Shown: piece by piece, positions 1 to 8,523 of the stretch
Layout of the letters: every line of letters starts with the position of its first letter
How positions within the stretch are numbered: the stretch's first letter is position 1
DNA from: Prolixibacteraceae bacterium
GTDB taxonomy: Bacteria > Bacteroidota > Bacteroidia > Bacteroidales > Prolixibacteraceae
NCBI GenBank assembly: GCA_028282705.1
Contig: JANQHI010000027.1
Span: 1 to 43,928 of the forward strand
Direction of reading: 5' to 3'
Length of the DNA stretch: 43,928 nucleotides
Program-made: the position numbers and the translations under genes
The notes under the pieces: model-generated
Databases searched by the model: none
Told to the model about the DNA's origin: nothing
The model's input: the letters and a program-made list of their open reading frames with translations, nothing else

Positions 1-63
1 CCCTTTGTTCCTTAATGGTTTCCTGGTTGGCTTTAGTGCTTTGGTATTGTGCAGTTTGGGCAT
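1..63 (-). CDS. N-terminus of a DUF559-like (endonuclease-fold) protein, cut by window edge
   Basis: An ATG on the minus strand (63-61) opens a frame that stays open to the window edge, giving 21 residues beginning MPKLHNTKALK and rich in Lys/Arg and Pro. A basic start with the pattern TRKPLRNKG resembles the opening of DUF559 proteins (restriction-endonuclease-like fold), which usually begin with a K/R-rich stretch followed by 'LR-N-x-T-x-A-E'. Those proteins are small and often sit beside GC-rich palindromes like the one at 129-148. Only the first residues are visible, so the assignment is weak. The opposite strand also has an open frame here ending at 74, which is hydrophobic and could be the end of another gene. 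Confidence 0.35.
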   Translation of the reverse strand, partial: MPKLHNTKALKPTRKPLRNKG

Positions 64-128
64 TTTTGTTTTAAAGGTAATTGTTTATTAATTGAAAACA
101 AACCACCCCTCCCTCCTAAAGGTGGGCA

Positions 129-148
129 CCCCTCCTGGCCAGGAGGGG
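129..148. repeat. 20-nt perfect GC-rich palindrome
   Basis: CCCCTCCTGG is followed directly by its reverse complement CCAGGAGGGG. A related C-rich, A/G-rich stretch (about 107-127) lies just upstream. GC-rich palindromes of this kind stand out against the AT-rich background and recur between genes in Bacteroidota. It lies between the divergent left-edge ORF and the TonB receptor terminator, and no coding function is evident. Confidence 0.6.
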
Positions 149-296
149 AAATATTCCCAACACCAAAAGTTCCTGCTTCAATGTTTAATAAAAAAATCTC
201 CTCCTTGACATGGAGCCTGTCAGTTTGCGCTTGGCAGACAGGGAGTACTTGAGCAAACTCAAAGAAGGTGGTTAAAACGATTTTCCAGTCCTCACT

Positions 297-331
297 AACA
301 AAAATAGGGCATCCAAAAAGGACACCCTATT
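297..331 (-). terminator. Rho-independent terminator of the TonB receptor operon
   Basis: Read on the minus strand, AATAGGGTGTCC (331-320) can pair with GGATGCCCTATT (314-303) around a five-T loop, a 12-bp stem with two G-U pairs, followed by a T-rich tract TTTTTG. It lies about 20 bp after the TonB receptor stop codon. Confidence 0.75.
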
Positions 332-353
332 CATAAACAACTACTTCAAACTG

Positions 354-2708
354 TTATAGCAAATTTCCTATTTTCACACCCAGGTATATTGTCCTTGGGG
401 CACCAGGGCCATATACATAACCAGGGTCCCTATTAATTCCTGAATCAAAATCATCCTGGTATGAGTTGAACATATTTTTTAAACCACCATAAAATTGTAT
501 GCTGGCACCATTTAATTTTGTTGTATAACTCAACTTGGTTCCCATATCCATAAATGAATCAGATTCACGTAACTCTTCTACCTCAACTCCAAAATATGGA
601 ACCAACATCTTTCCTGTATAATTTCCGGACACAGACCAACAAAAACCTTTTGCAAAATCCCAATCCATTGCCATGTAACCATAAGTTTCAGGAGTCCTGA
701 AGAAATCCTTCTCATCAAATTCCTGAGCTTCTTCATAGCTACTTTTTTGCAAGGTAAAACCAGATTTCAGGTAGAAGTTGTTGGTAGGAGAAATATTAAA
801 TTCAAAATTAACCCCTTTTACAGTAGCCCCACCTTCTGCATTTACACGTTGGTAAATTACAGTACCATTATCATCAGGCTCACCATATTCATTGGCAAAA
901 GCATCATCCAACTTAGTATAAAACCCTTCAGCTAGGAAACCAATAATGGTATTTCCTACTTTTGCTTTATAATCCAATGACCCCATATAGCTATGGCTTG
1001 TTTCTTGTTTTAAATCTGGGTCGTTTTCATGCAGTACTTTCCTTGAACCTGAAGTTTCAATATGCAGGTCTTCATCAAAAATCTGTGGAGCCCTGTACCC
1101 TTGTGAGTAACTCAACCTTGCCTGTAAATCTTTTGAAAGGTCATACTTTAGTGTAACCCGTGGGCTTAATACATTTCCTGTTTTTTTATCAGCTGCATGT
1201 TCTTTATCTTCCACACTCCAATTATCAAAACGTGCACCAACTGAAACATTCAATTTATCCAATGTGATATCATATTGTGCAAACACACCAACTGTACTTA
1301 GAGTCTGGTCTGCCACCAATGTGTTTTCTGTATGAGGTACAACGAGTTCATCTCCTGCAAAATAGGCATTTTCAAGGTCTGCAAAACCCAGTTTTTTATC
1401 CTCTAGCAGATCATGGCTGTATTCCATTCCCATAAGCAAGTTTGAATTTTCAAAGTGGGCATTATACTGGGTACCAAATGTATAGGTAAGTCCTTCTGAA
1501 CGTCCATAATCAGCCAATGATTGTTCTGCTCCATAATAGCTTCCCCTATCTACATCCTGGGCTGAAATGTATACTGACCACAGGTCAACCTCCCTGAAAA
1601 ATTGCTCATAAGTCAAAGCTCCTGTAGTTATGCTATGATCCAATGATTCTGCAATATCTGCCTCATGTTCAATAAGTTCAAACTTGTTTCCTCCCCTTCT
1701 TGATTCCTTAATGTTGAAGAAATCAAGGGTTACTTTACTTCTATAGCCAAACCTATGGAAAATTCGTGCCCCAATGGTGGTATTTTCAATGGTTGTTAAC
1801 TCAGAAAAAGAATCACCATTGGCATCAAAAGGTTCCCTATCCCTGTAATAGCCATACAGTGCCATACCTGTTTTATTATCTGCTGAAATCAGGGAAGTAT
1901 TAAAATGCAGGTTATAATCACTGGCTGCATCTCCACTTCCATCTACTCCTGATCCTACAAAACCTGAACTTGCCCCAAACTCATATGAGTTAGAAATAGG
2001 GTCTTTCAGGATAAGGTTTATGGTACCTGCAATGGCATTGCTACCATACAAGGCTGAACCTCCACCTCTTACCACTTCAACTCGTTCAATCATTGTTGAA
2101 GGGATCAATTCCAGGCCATAAACACCTGCTAAACCACTAAAAATTGGGCGGCTATTTATTAGGATTTGTGAGTATGGCCCTTCCATGCCATTCATCCTCA
2201 CCTGGCTGAAACCACAATTCTGGCAATTGTATTCCATCCTCAGCCCAGGGGTAAAATTCAACCCTTCATTTAATGTAGCTGATTGCGTAGTTTGAAATAA
2301 CTTTGGGGTAATGGTATTTACAATAATAGAAGATTCCTGGCGTTTTTTCTCATTCCTGTCACCAGTTACAACCACCTCTTCAAGCCCTAATACATCCTCT
2401 TCAATCTCAAATTTTAATTCTTTTGTTTCATCTTTTTGGATAGTAATTGTTTTTTCTGTGGGTTTGTATCCAACCATTTTTACTGCAACAGTATGTGTCC
2501 CCTCAGGAAGGTGCAGCAATTGAAAGTGGCCTGATTCATCAGTGGTGATACCAATGGTTGTCCCTTTTATATAGACATGTGCAAAAGGGATGTGCTCATT
2601 ATTACATATAACATGTCCTACAATATTGGCATCTGTTTTTTGTTTTTGGGCATTGACTGCATTAACCATTGCAAATAGTGCAATGATCATTATGTATAAT
2701 TTTTTCAT
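354..2708 (-). CDS. TonB-dependent outer-membrane receptor, probably for a metal or metal complex
   Basis: A 784-residue outer-membrane active transporter energised by TonB-ExbBD. A signal peptide (about 1-20, ending VNAQ) is followed by a carboxypeptidase-like regulatory domain (about 26-110), a plug domain (about 120-235, with the typical IERVEVVRGGGSALYGSNAIAG) and a C-terminal beta-barrel. The plug contains a Cys-x-x-Cys pair (NCQNCGF) just before the segment leading to the RVEVVRGG motif. It is the CirA/BtuB-type layout, not SusC. The gene follows a small His-rich membrane protein after a 78-bp gap and probably shares its promoter. The His-rich partner and the CxxC plug suggest a metal substrate, but this is inference and the sequence alone does not identify the ligand. 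Confidence 0.9.
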   Translation of the reverse strand: MKKLYIMIIALFAMVNAVNAQKQKTDANIVGHVICNNEHIPFAHVYIKGTTIGITTDESGHFQLLHLPEGTHTVAVKMVGYKPTEKTITIQKDETKELKFEIEEDVLGLEEVVVTGDRNEKKRQESSIIVNTITPKLFQTTQSATLNEGLNFTPGLRMEYNCQNCGFSQVRMNGMEGPYSQILINSRPIFSGLAGVYGLELIPSTMIERVEVVRGGGSALYGSNAIAGTINLILKDPISNSYEFGASSGFVGSGVDGSGDAASDYNLHFNTSLISADNKTGMALYGYYRDREPFDANGDSFSELTTIENTTIGARIFHRFGYRSKVTLDFFNIKESRRGGNKFELIEHEADIAESLDHSITTGALTYEQFFREVDLWSVYISAQDVDRGSYYGAEQSLADYGRSEGLTYTFGTQYNAHFENSNLLMGMEYSHDLLEDKKLGFADLENAYFAGDELVVPHTENTLVADQTLSTVGVFAQYDITLDKLNVSVGARFDNWSVEDKEHAADKKTGNVLSPRVTLKYDLSKDLQARLSYSQGYRAPQIFDEDLHIETSGSRKVLHENDPDLKQETSHSYMGSLDYKAKVGNTIIGFLAEGFYTKLDDAFANEYGEPDDNGTVIYQRVNAEGGATVKGVNFEFNISPTNNFYLKSGFTLQKSSYEEAQEFDEKDFFRTPETYGYMAMDWDFAKGFCWSVSGNYTGKMLVPYFGVEVEELRESDSFMDMGTKLSYTTKLNGASIQFYGGLKNMFNSYQDDFDSGINRDPGYVYGPGAPRTIYLGVKIGNLL

Positions 2709-2786
2709 AATCTAATGTGTAAAAGTATTGGTTTTAATTTGTATAATTTTGCCTCAATATGACATTTGTATTGAGAGCACTGAAGG

Positions 2787-3152
2787 CTACAATATAAATG
2801 GAGGAGCCCTGCCAAGTACTTGTGTAGAAAACTGGCTTACAGAAAGTTGACTATTAGCAAAAGACTTTTTACTTGCATATTTACTATTCAAGAGGCTAGC
2901 AAAAAAGCATCCTAAAAAAAAGAATAGTGCCAGGTTATCCAATAATGACAACAATGTGTTGCTATGGCTATGTTTTTTTATTGGGCCTGGGTCGTCAGCC
3001 TTGTTGTAAGGGTGGGAATGGGCGTATATGGTACCATCAGATGCTACATGGCTATGCATAAAACAACTGCTATTTACCATTAAAAAGCCCAAAATAGCTA
3101 CAGCCAGTATGACCAGGGTGTTTCTAAGCTTATTCCTACTCCATTTTAGCAT
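2787..3152 (-). CDS. Small His-rich membrane protein encoded with TonB receptor
   Basis: A 121-residue protein of no recognised named family. It has a hydrophobic N-terminal segment (about 12-28), then a periplasmic-looking stretch with three His-x-His pairs (H33/H35, H45/H47, H61/H63) and a Cys at 30, then a second hydrophobic segment (about 68-90) and a polar tail. Clustered HxH pairs are a common metal-binding arrangement. Its gene is first in an operon with the TonB receptor at 354-2708 and has a good upstream promoter (3176-3206). It is plausibly a metal-binding helper for that receptor, though no function has been demonstrated from the sequence. Confidence 0.75.
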   Translation of the reverse strand: MLKWSRNKLRNTLVILAVAILGFLMVNSSCFMHSHVASDGTIYAHSHPYNKADDPGPIKKHSHSNTLLSLLDNLALFFFLGCFFASLLNSKYASKKSFANSQLSVSQFSTQVLGRAPPFIL

Positions 3153-3175
3153 CCTTTAATCCAGTTTTATGGACG

Positions 3176-3206
3176 CAAAATTAGAGAATAATTATCCCCT
3201 ATCAAT
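3176..3206 (-). promoter_or_regulatory. Bacteroidota-type promoter for the His-rich protein/TonB receptor operon
   Basis: On the minus strand, ATTG (3206-3203) is separated by 19 bp from TAATTTTG (3183-3176), which matches TAnnTTTG exactly. The start codon at 3152 lies about 24 bp downstream of the -7 box. Confidence 0.6.
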
Positions 3207-3253
3207 CCTCATTTGTTATGATTTTTAAAGTATACAGGAAGCCTTTCAGTCTA

Positions 3254-3850
3254 TTACTGCTGTGAATCTTCAGGGCTAATTAGGTTGTTTATAAGAGCAT
3301 AAACTGTTAACCCTGCTATAGTCTTAATTTCAAGTTTTTCAGTTATATTTTTCCTGTGGGTGATCACTGTATTTATACTGATATGAAGCCTATCAGCTAT
3401 TTCTTTGTTGGCATACCCTTTTGATACTTCTTTCAATACTTCCAATTCCCTATCACTGAGTTTGTTTAAATCATCATATCTTTCCCCATTGGCTTTATCC
3501 TCCGCAAAAAACTCTTGAAATTTATTTAATACTTCATTGAATCCATCAGAAGATGATATAGACCGGCAACCAGGATAATCACCATCTCCTATAACGAGCA
3601 CATTGCAAGTATGTGCAACCTGAAAAAGCCTGTCCAGCATAAGTTTACCATTTGTTTTAAACAGGTTTTCTTCCAGCACTATATGGGTACAGTCATTGTT
3701 TACACTATTTATAAATTCTTCTATTGAAGTAAACTCCTCAATATCAGCCATTATCCCTAAATCATGTATAACAGATTTTACCCCAAAACGCCATAAAACC
3801 TGCTTTGATGCAATATAAACCTTACTTGCTTTTTGCTTTCCCTGCATCAT
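3254..3850 (-). CDS. LuxR-family transcriptional regulator with degenerate receiver domain
   Basis: A 198-residue NarL/FixJ-type regulator. The N-terminal half (about 8-95) has a receiver-like pattern, but the strand-3 position that normally carries the phosphorylated Asp reads THIVLEENLF, with Glu60 in its place, and the usual N-terminal acidic pair is missing. A LuxR helix-turn-helix occupies about 133-193 (LSDRELEVLKEVSKGYANKEIA, then a recognition helix NTVITHRKN). The start codon lies inside the 3' end of the hemerythrin-like gene (29-bp overlap), so the two are translationally linked. The coupling suggests that this regulator responds to oxygen, nitric oxide or iron status with its partner. 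No phosphorelay control is expected given the Glu substitution. Confidence 0.85.
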   Translation of the reverse strand: MMQGKQKASKVYIASKQVLWRFGVKSVIHDLGIMADIEEFTSIEEFINSVNNDCTHIVLEENLFKTNGKLMLDRLFQVAHTCNVLVIGDGDYPGCRSISSSDGFNEVLNKFQEFFAEDKANGERYDDLNKLSDRELEVLKEVSKGYANKEIADRLHISINTVITHRKNITEKLEIKTIAGLTVYALINNLISPEDSQQ

Positions 3851-4589
3851 TTAACTGTATTACTTTATTCTCCAGTGATTCAATTTTTGGTAATAAAACC
3901 TTATCTTCAATAGCTGCATGGTTTTCCAAATCCTCTTCCAAGCGGAATAATTCAATCAATAAACGCTGGCAATGCCTACTACTTTTTTGATGGGTAGGGA
4001 AAAATTTTATAATCAGGTTTTTTAGGTCAAACAATGTTTCTTCAAGGTACCCATGATCCCTTTCAAAATTTTTAGCCCAATCAGATTTTGCCTTTTCCAA
4101 TAATGAACCTGGAATTTCCTTTAACTTCTCGGCTCGTTCTAAAGAACCAACATAAGGAAAAACTTCTTCTTCTTCACTTTTAAAATGGCTTACCAACTCG
4201 TTTTTATAATTGTTAAAGAATTCCTGCAATAAAACTATGTTTTGTGTATTTCCATCAACATTTTCAATTAAGCTGTCAATCAGGTTCCCAATTTCAGGGA
4301 TTTTTGAATCAATATAAAATGTGTGGGTTTTAGTGAGGTAATCAATTATTAGTTCACCAGAAAAGTGTTGCAATTGTTCAGTAGGGAAATAGCTTTTATT
4401 ATGGTATGAGTTGATAATTTCAATGAAAAAGCCAACATTAATATTGTGCTTACTACACACGTCCAAGACAGAACTGTTACCAAAACCAAAATGAATCCCA
4501 AAACGCCCAATAATAGGGATAAGTTTGTAATTGCTATGAATCACATCAGCCATTTTCATGGCAGGGGTAAATGGAAATTTTGTATTCAT
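3822..4589 (-). CDS. Hemerythrin-like di-iron protein with DUF542/ScdA-type N-terminus
   Basis: A 255-residue cytoplasmic protein. The first 60-70 residues resemble the DUF542 (ScdA_N) domain that precedes hemerythrin in RIC/YtfE-type iron-sulfur repair proteins, although the usual Cys-Cys-x-Gly motif is reduced to a single Cys in LDVCSKHNI. The remainder has the HHE pattern of metal ligands: THTFYIDSKIPE, HFKSEEEEVFPY, FERDHGYLEE and ENHAAIEDKVLLPKIE. Proteins of this group bind a di-iron centre and handle O2 or NO or repair Fe-S clusters. Its gene overlaps the LuxR regulator by 29 bp, suggesting the pair works as a redox-responsive unit. Confidence 0.85.
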   Translation of the reverse strand: MNTKFPFTPAMKMADVIHSNYKLIPIIGRFGIHFGFGNSSVLDVCSKHNINVGFFIEIINSYHNKSYFPTEQLQHFSGELIIDYLTKTHTFYIDSKIPEIGNLIDSLIENVDGNTQNIVLLQEFFNNYKNELVSHFKSEEEEVFPYVGSLERAEKLKEIPGSLLEKAKSDWAKNFERDHGYLEETLFDLKNLIIKFFPTHQKSSRHCQRLLIELFRLEEDLENHAAIEDKVLLPKIESLENKVIQLNDAGKAKSK

Positions 4590-4627
4590 GTGCTGTTTAT
4601 AAAATTAACTTTTTTAGGTTATAACAA

Positions 4628-5452
4628 TTAAAACCTAAAACTGTTAACCACTTCCTGTATTTTAACCAATTTTCCGAGCAAGCCCTCTAATTTACCCAAT
4701 GGCAGCATATTAGCTCCATCTGATTTTGCATTGGCAGGGTCAGGGTGTGTTTCAATAAAGATCCCATCCGCCCCAACTGCAATGCCTGCTTTGGCTATGG
4801 TTTCAATTAGTTCAGATTTGCCTCCTGTAACCCCACTTGACTGGTTGGGTTGCTGTAATGAGTGGGTAATGTCTAAAATTACTGGGCAATTATTTTCCTG
4901 AAGTATTGGGATTGCCCTATAATCAACTATCAGGTCCTGGTAGCCAAAGGTAGTACCCCTTTCAGTGATCATAGCATTGTTATTCCCAGCATCCCTGACT
5001 TTTCCAACAGCAAATTGCATGGCTTCAGCAGAAAGGAATTGCCCTTTTTTAATATTCACTGCTTTCCCTGTTTTTGCAGCAGCTACAAGGATATCTGTTT
5101 GCCTGCACAAAAAAGCAGGTATTTGTAACACATCTACATATCCTGCTGCAATTGAAGCCTCTTCAGCAGAATGGATATCAGTAACCACTGGAATATTAAA
5201 TTCCTTCCCAACTTTACCCAGGATTTCCAGTGCTTTTTGGTCGCCTATCCCAGTAAAAGAATCCAACCTTGACCTGTTTGCTTTTCTGTATGACCCCTTA
5301 AAAACAAAAGGTATTTTCAGTTTATCTGATATATTCTTTATGGTTTCAGCAATTTGCATTGCTATGGCTTCGCCCTCAATGGCACATGGCCCAGCAAGGA
5401 GTAAAAAATTATAGGAACCTGTATGTTTAAGCTTATTAATTTGTGGTAGCAT
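4628..5452 (-). CDS. kdsA: 3-deoxy-8-phosphooctulonate (KDO-8-P) synthase
   Basis: A 274-residue enzyme that condenses phosphoenolpyruvate with arabinose-5-phosphate to form KDO-8-P for the lipopolysaccharide inner core. The family signatures are present: LLAGPCAIEGEA near the start, FKGSYRKANRSR, TDIHSAEEA, NIKKGQFLSAEAM, TERGTTFGYQDLIVDYR, ILDITHSLQQPN and FIETHPDPANAKSDGANM. Length and motif order match the usual KdsA. It appears to be transcribed alone from a promoter at 5473-5505. Confidence 0.97.
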   Translation of the reverse strand: MLPQINKLKHTGSYNFLLLAGPCAIEGEAIAMQIAETIKNISDKLKIPFVFKGSYRKANRSRLDSFTGIGDQKALEILGKVGKEFNIPVVTDIHSAEEASIAAGYVDVLQIPAFLCRQTDILVAAAKTGKAVNIKKGQFLSAEAMQFAVGKVRDAGNNNAMITERGTTFGYQDLIVDYRAIPILQENNCPVILDITHSLQQPNQSSGVTGGKSELIETIAKAGIAVGADGIFIETHPDPANAKSDGANMLPLGKLEGLLGKLVKIQEVVNSFRF

Positions 5453-5472
5453 ATCCTTTAGTTATTTTGAGA

Positions 5473-5505
5473 CAAAAGTAAAAAGTAGTAAGTAATGATA
5501 ACAAT
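5473..5505 (-). promoter_or_regulatory. Candidate promoter of kdsA
   Basis: On the minus strand ATTG (5505-5502) is followed after 21 bp by TACTTTTG (5480-5473), a TAnnTTTG match, 20 bp before the kdsA start codon. Confidence 0.5.
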
Positions 5506-5525
5506 ACAATTTTAATAATACATAT

Positions 5526-7112
5526 TTACTCCACCCAAGGTACCAAAGCTGAAGGATAATAGTCAATCCCAGCTGCTTTTAGCTGAGGTGCAAATTTTCC
5601 TAACCTAACTTTGTAATCTTCCCAGTTTCTCTGTGGTGCAGGTGTCCAGCCAATTTCAGCATACCCTAAGAGCCTTGGGAATACCAGATATTCAATTTCA
5701 TCCATGTTTGTAACTGTTTCACTCCAAAGTGGTGCTTCAATACCAAGGATATTTTCTTTTGCAATTCCTTCAGTTAATTGATCAGGAGACCAAGAATAAC
5801 CATGGTCTACCTCAATATATCCAGCCCAATTTAAGCCAAGTACAGTGGTTGAATCATATTTCATATCCAAATAAGCATATTTTCCAGGAGACACAATAAC
5901 TTTGGCACCCTTTTTAATTGCCAACTTTGCATTTTCATCTTTTGACCAATATTGGGCTATGCTTTTAGGGTGCAATTCAGCATGTGCCACTTCATCCCAT
6001 CCAATCATTGTTTTCCCTTTTGAAAAAACCATGTCCTGCACCTTTTCAATAAAGTAAATAAAGTCTTCTTTTTTTGTTGAATGTGATTCATCACCCCCAA
6101 TGTGGATATATGGGCCAGGAGTTATCTCCACCAGTTCTGTAAGTACATCATCCACAAATTCATAGGTGATCTCTTTATCAATACATAATGAGCTAAACCC
6201 AACTTCTGTCCCTGTATATAATTCTGGGGCTTTTCCATCACAATTCAGTTCAGGGTAGGAAGCCAATGCAGCATTGGTATGCCCTGGCATATCAATTTCA
6301 GGCACAATGGTTATAAACCTGGAGGCAGCATATGCAACCAACTCCTTGTACTGTTCCTGGGTATAGTACCCTCCTTCACCACCTCCTACCTGGGTGCTCC
6401 CCCCATGGGCAGTTAGGTTTGGCCATGATTTGATCTCTATCCTCCAGCCCTGGTCATCAGAAAGGTGTAGGTGTAAATGGTTAAACTTATAGTAGGCCAA
6501 GTGGTCAATTACCTTTTTTACATCTTCCACACCAAAGAAATGCCTTGAAACATCTAACATCATACCCCTATATGTATAACTTGGTGCATCATTAATGGTT
6601 GCAGCTTTTATGGCATATGCCTCTTGCCTTGTATTTCCATTATCAGGGAATAATTGCCTGATTGTCTGTACCCCCCTAAACAAACCTTCTGGTTTGGTAG
6701 CTTTTAGGGTAAGCAATTTATTGGTAACATCTATTTGGTAGCCCTCATCCCCAACAATTGCTGGATCATTACCTAGTGTTAAATAAATATTCCCTTTTCT
6801 AGGTACTTTGCTGGTTTCTTTTACCTCAATTTGAAAACCAGTGGATTTATTTAACTTAGTTGCCAGGAACTGGCCTATTTTTACCAAACCTTCCTGTCCT
6901 TCCTGAACAAAAACCATTGCTTTGCCTCCAAGCACAAAAGCTCCTTCTGTTGTATCAACAGAAACTGGTTGTGGGATAAAGTTCATGTCTTGTACATTTG
7001 TGGGTATTTGCTGGGTGCATGATATTTGCATTACCACAAAAAAGAGGGTAAATAAGAATAAAATTGCAGTAGGCCTTCTTTTAGGTTTCGTTTTTTTCAT
7101 AGCTCTATACAT
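5526..7112 (-). CDS. Beta-N-acetylhexosaminidase (GH20) lipoprotein
   Basis: A 528-residue family 20 glycoside hydrolase that removes terminal GlcNAc/GalNAc from glycans such as chitin oligomers or host/peptidoglycan sugars. The N-terminus has Lys/Arg residues, a hydrophobic run and a lipobox ending at Cys (VVMQISC), so it is likely a lipoprotein. The small non-catalytic GH20b domain (about 45-175) is followed by the (beta/alpha)8 domain beginning YRGMMLDVSRHFF, with HLHLSDDQGWRIE and the catalytic Asp-Glu pair in HIGGDES. Two start codons are possible, 7112 and 7100; the second gives MKKTKPKRR and a more typical signal peptide. It stands alone rather than in a polysaccharide utilisation locus. 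Confidence 0.93.
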   Translation of the reverse strand: MYRAMKKTKPKRRPTAILFLFTLFFVVMQISCTQQIPTNVQDMNFIPQPVSVDTTEGAFVLGGKAMVFVQEGQEGLVKIGQFLATKLNKSTGFQIEVKETSKVPRKGNIYLTLGNDPAIVGDEGYQIDVTNKLLTLKATKPEGLFRGVQTIRQLFPDNGNTRQEAYAIKAATINDAPSYTYRGMMLDVSRHFFGVEDVKKVIDHLAYYKFNHLHLHLSDDQGWRIEIKSWPNLTAHGGSTQVGGGEGGYYTQEQYKELVAYAASRFITIVPEIDMPGHTNAALASYPELNCDGKAPELYTGTEVGFSSLCIDKEITYEFVDDVLTELVEITPGPYIHIGGDESHSTKKEDFIYFIEKVQDMVFSKGKTMIGWDEVAHAELHPKSIAQYWSKDENAKLAIKKGAKVIVSPGKYAYLDMKYDSTTVLGLNWAGYIEVDHGYSWSPDQLTEGIAKENILGIEAPLWSETVTNMDEIEYLVFPRLLGYAEIGWTPAPQRNWEDYKVRLGKFAPQLKAAGIDYYPSALVPWVE

Positions 7113-7229
7113 TATAGTTATTCATTTAAAGGTTAAAATAAGAAAGAAGTTTTACAATTACTCTCCAACCTTCACTATTTTACCACAAAATTGCAATTTG
7201 GGTTTGAACTCCTTTTACTAACCCCATTT

Positions 7230-8516
7230 TCATTCATCTTTTGTAAACCTTTCCCCCCACCAGTTTTTTAGCCTGTCTGCAATGGTTTTTTCCTGGCTAT
7301 TATTTTGTGGGAAATAAAAACGTTCATTTTTTATCTCTTCAGGAAGGAAATCCTGTTCTGCAAAGTTTCCTTCATAAGCATGGGCATACTTATAATCTTT
7401 GGCATAGCCCAGTTCTTTCATCAGTTTTGTTGGGGCATTCCTTATATGCAATGGGACTGGCAGGTTGCCTGATTGCCTTACCTGTGCCTGTGCATTTTTT
7501 ATGGCCTCATATGCTGAATTACTTTTAGGAGATGTGGCCAGGTAAATGGTACATTCAGATAAAATAATCCTGGCCTCAGGATTACCAATTTGATGGACAG
7601 CATCAAAAGTGCTTTGTGCCAGCAACAATGCATTAGGGTTTGCCAGCCCAATATCTTCAGAAGCAAGGATAACTAACCTGCGCGCAATGAATTTTATATC
7701 TTCACCCCCTTCAATCATCCTTGCAAGGTAATATACAGCTGCATCAGGGTCACTCCCCCTCACACTTTTTATAAATGCAGAAATGATGTCATAATGCATT
7801 TCCCCATTTTTATCATAAATGGCTAGGTTTTTCTGAAGCCTGTCGATAACTTTATCATTGGTAATAACTATTTTATCCCCTTCTTCAGCATTCACAACCA
7901 GTTCAAGTACATTCAATAATTTCCTTGCATCACCTCCAGAGTAACGCAACATAGATTCTGTTTCTGTAACTTCAATCTCCTTTCCTTTGAATAATGCATC
8001 TTTTTCCAAAGCAATGGAAATAATTTTCTCAAGCCCTCCCCTATCAAGATGTTTCAACACATATACCTGGCATCTTGAAAGCAAAGGAGAAATAACTTCA
8101 AATGAAGGGTTTTCAGTGGTGGCACCAATCAGGGTAATAACCCCTTGTTCAACTGCCCCCAATAAAGAGTCCTGCTGTGATTTACTGAACCTATGTATCT
8201 CATCAATAAAAAGGATAGGGTTTGGGCGGTTAAAAAATTGCTGTTTTTTAGCTTTATCAATTACTTCCCTAACATCTTTTACACCTGAGTTAATGGCACT
8301 TAATGTATAAAAAGGCCTTTCAAGTGTATTGGCAATGATCTTTGCCAGGGTAGTCTTCCCAACCCCAGGAGGGCCCCATAAAATTAAGGAAGAGATATTG
8401 CCTGACTCGATCATTTTACGCAAAACAGCATCCTTGCCTACAAGGTGTTCCTGCCCAATGTACCCATCCAGGGTAAAAGGCCTTAACCTTTCTGCTAATG
8501 GTTGGTTGCTACTCAT
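7230..8516 (-). CDS. rarA: Replication-associated recombination protein A (RarA/MgsA) AAA+ ATPase
   Basis: A 428-residue clamp-loader-like ATPase acting at stalled replication forks. It has Walker A in LILWGPPGVGKTTLA (about 45-59), Walker B in ILFIDEIHRFS (about 100-110), sensor 1 in LIGATTENPSFEV, and the C-terminal MgsA tetramerisation part with LYLATSPKSNSAYEAIKNA. Length matches the family. It lies 7 bp after the TPR protein gene in the same direction, so the two are likely co-transcribed. Confidence 0.96.
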   Translation of the reverse strand: MSSNQPLAERLRPFTLDGYIGQEHLVGKDAVLRKMIESGNISSLILWGPPGVGKTTLAKIIANTLERPFYTLSAINSGVKDVREVIDKAKKQQFFNRPNPILFIDEIHRFSKSQQDSLLGAVEQGVITLIGATTENPSFEVISPLLSRCQVYVLKHLDRGGLEKIISIALEKDALFKGKEIEVTETESMLRYSGGDARKLLNVLELVVNAEEGDKIVITNDKVIDRLQKNLAIYDKNGEMHYDIISAFIKSVRGSDPDAAVYYLARMIEGGEDIKFIARRLVILASEDIGLANPNALLLAQSTFDAVHQIGNPEARIILSECTIYLATSPKSNSAYEAIKNAQAQVRQSGNLPVPLHIRNAPTKLMKELGYAKDYKYAHAYEGNFAEQDFLPEEIKNERFYFPQNNSQEKTIADRLKNWWGERFTKDE

Positions 8517-8523
8517 GTTTTTA

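Noticed and set aside
49-252. 67-codon plus-strand ORF near the left edge
   Set aside because: It runs through the GC-rich palindrome and has a Pro-rich, non-protein-like sequence. It is taken as non-coding.
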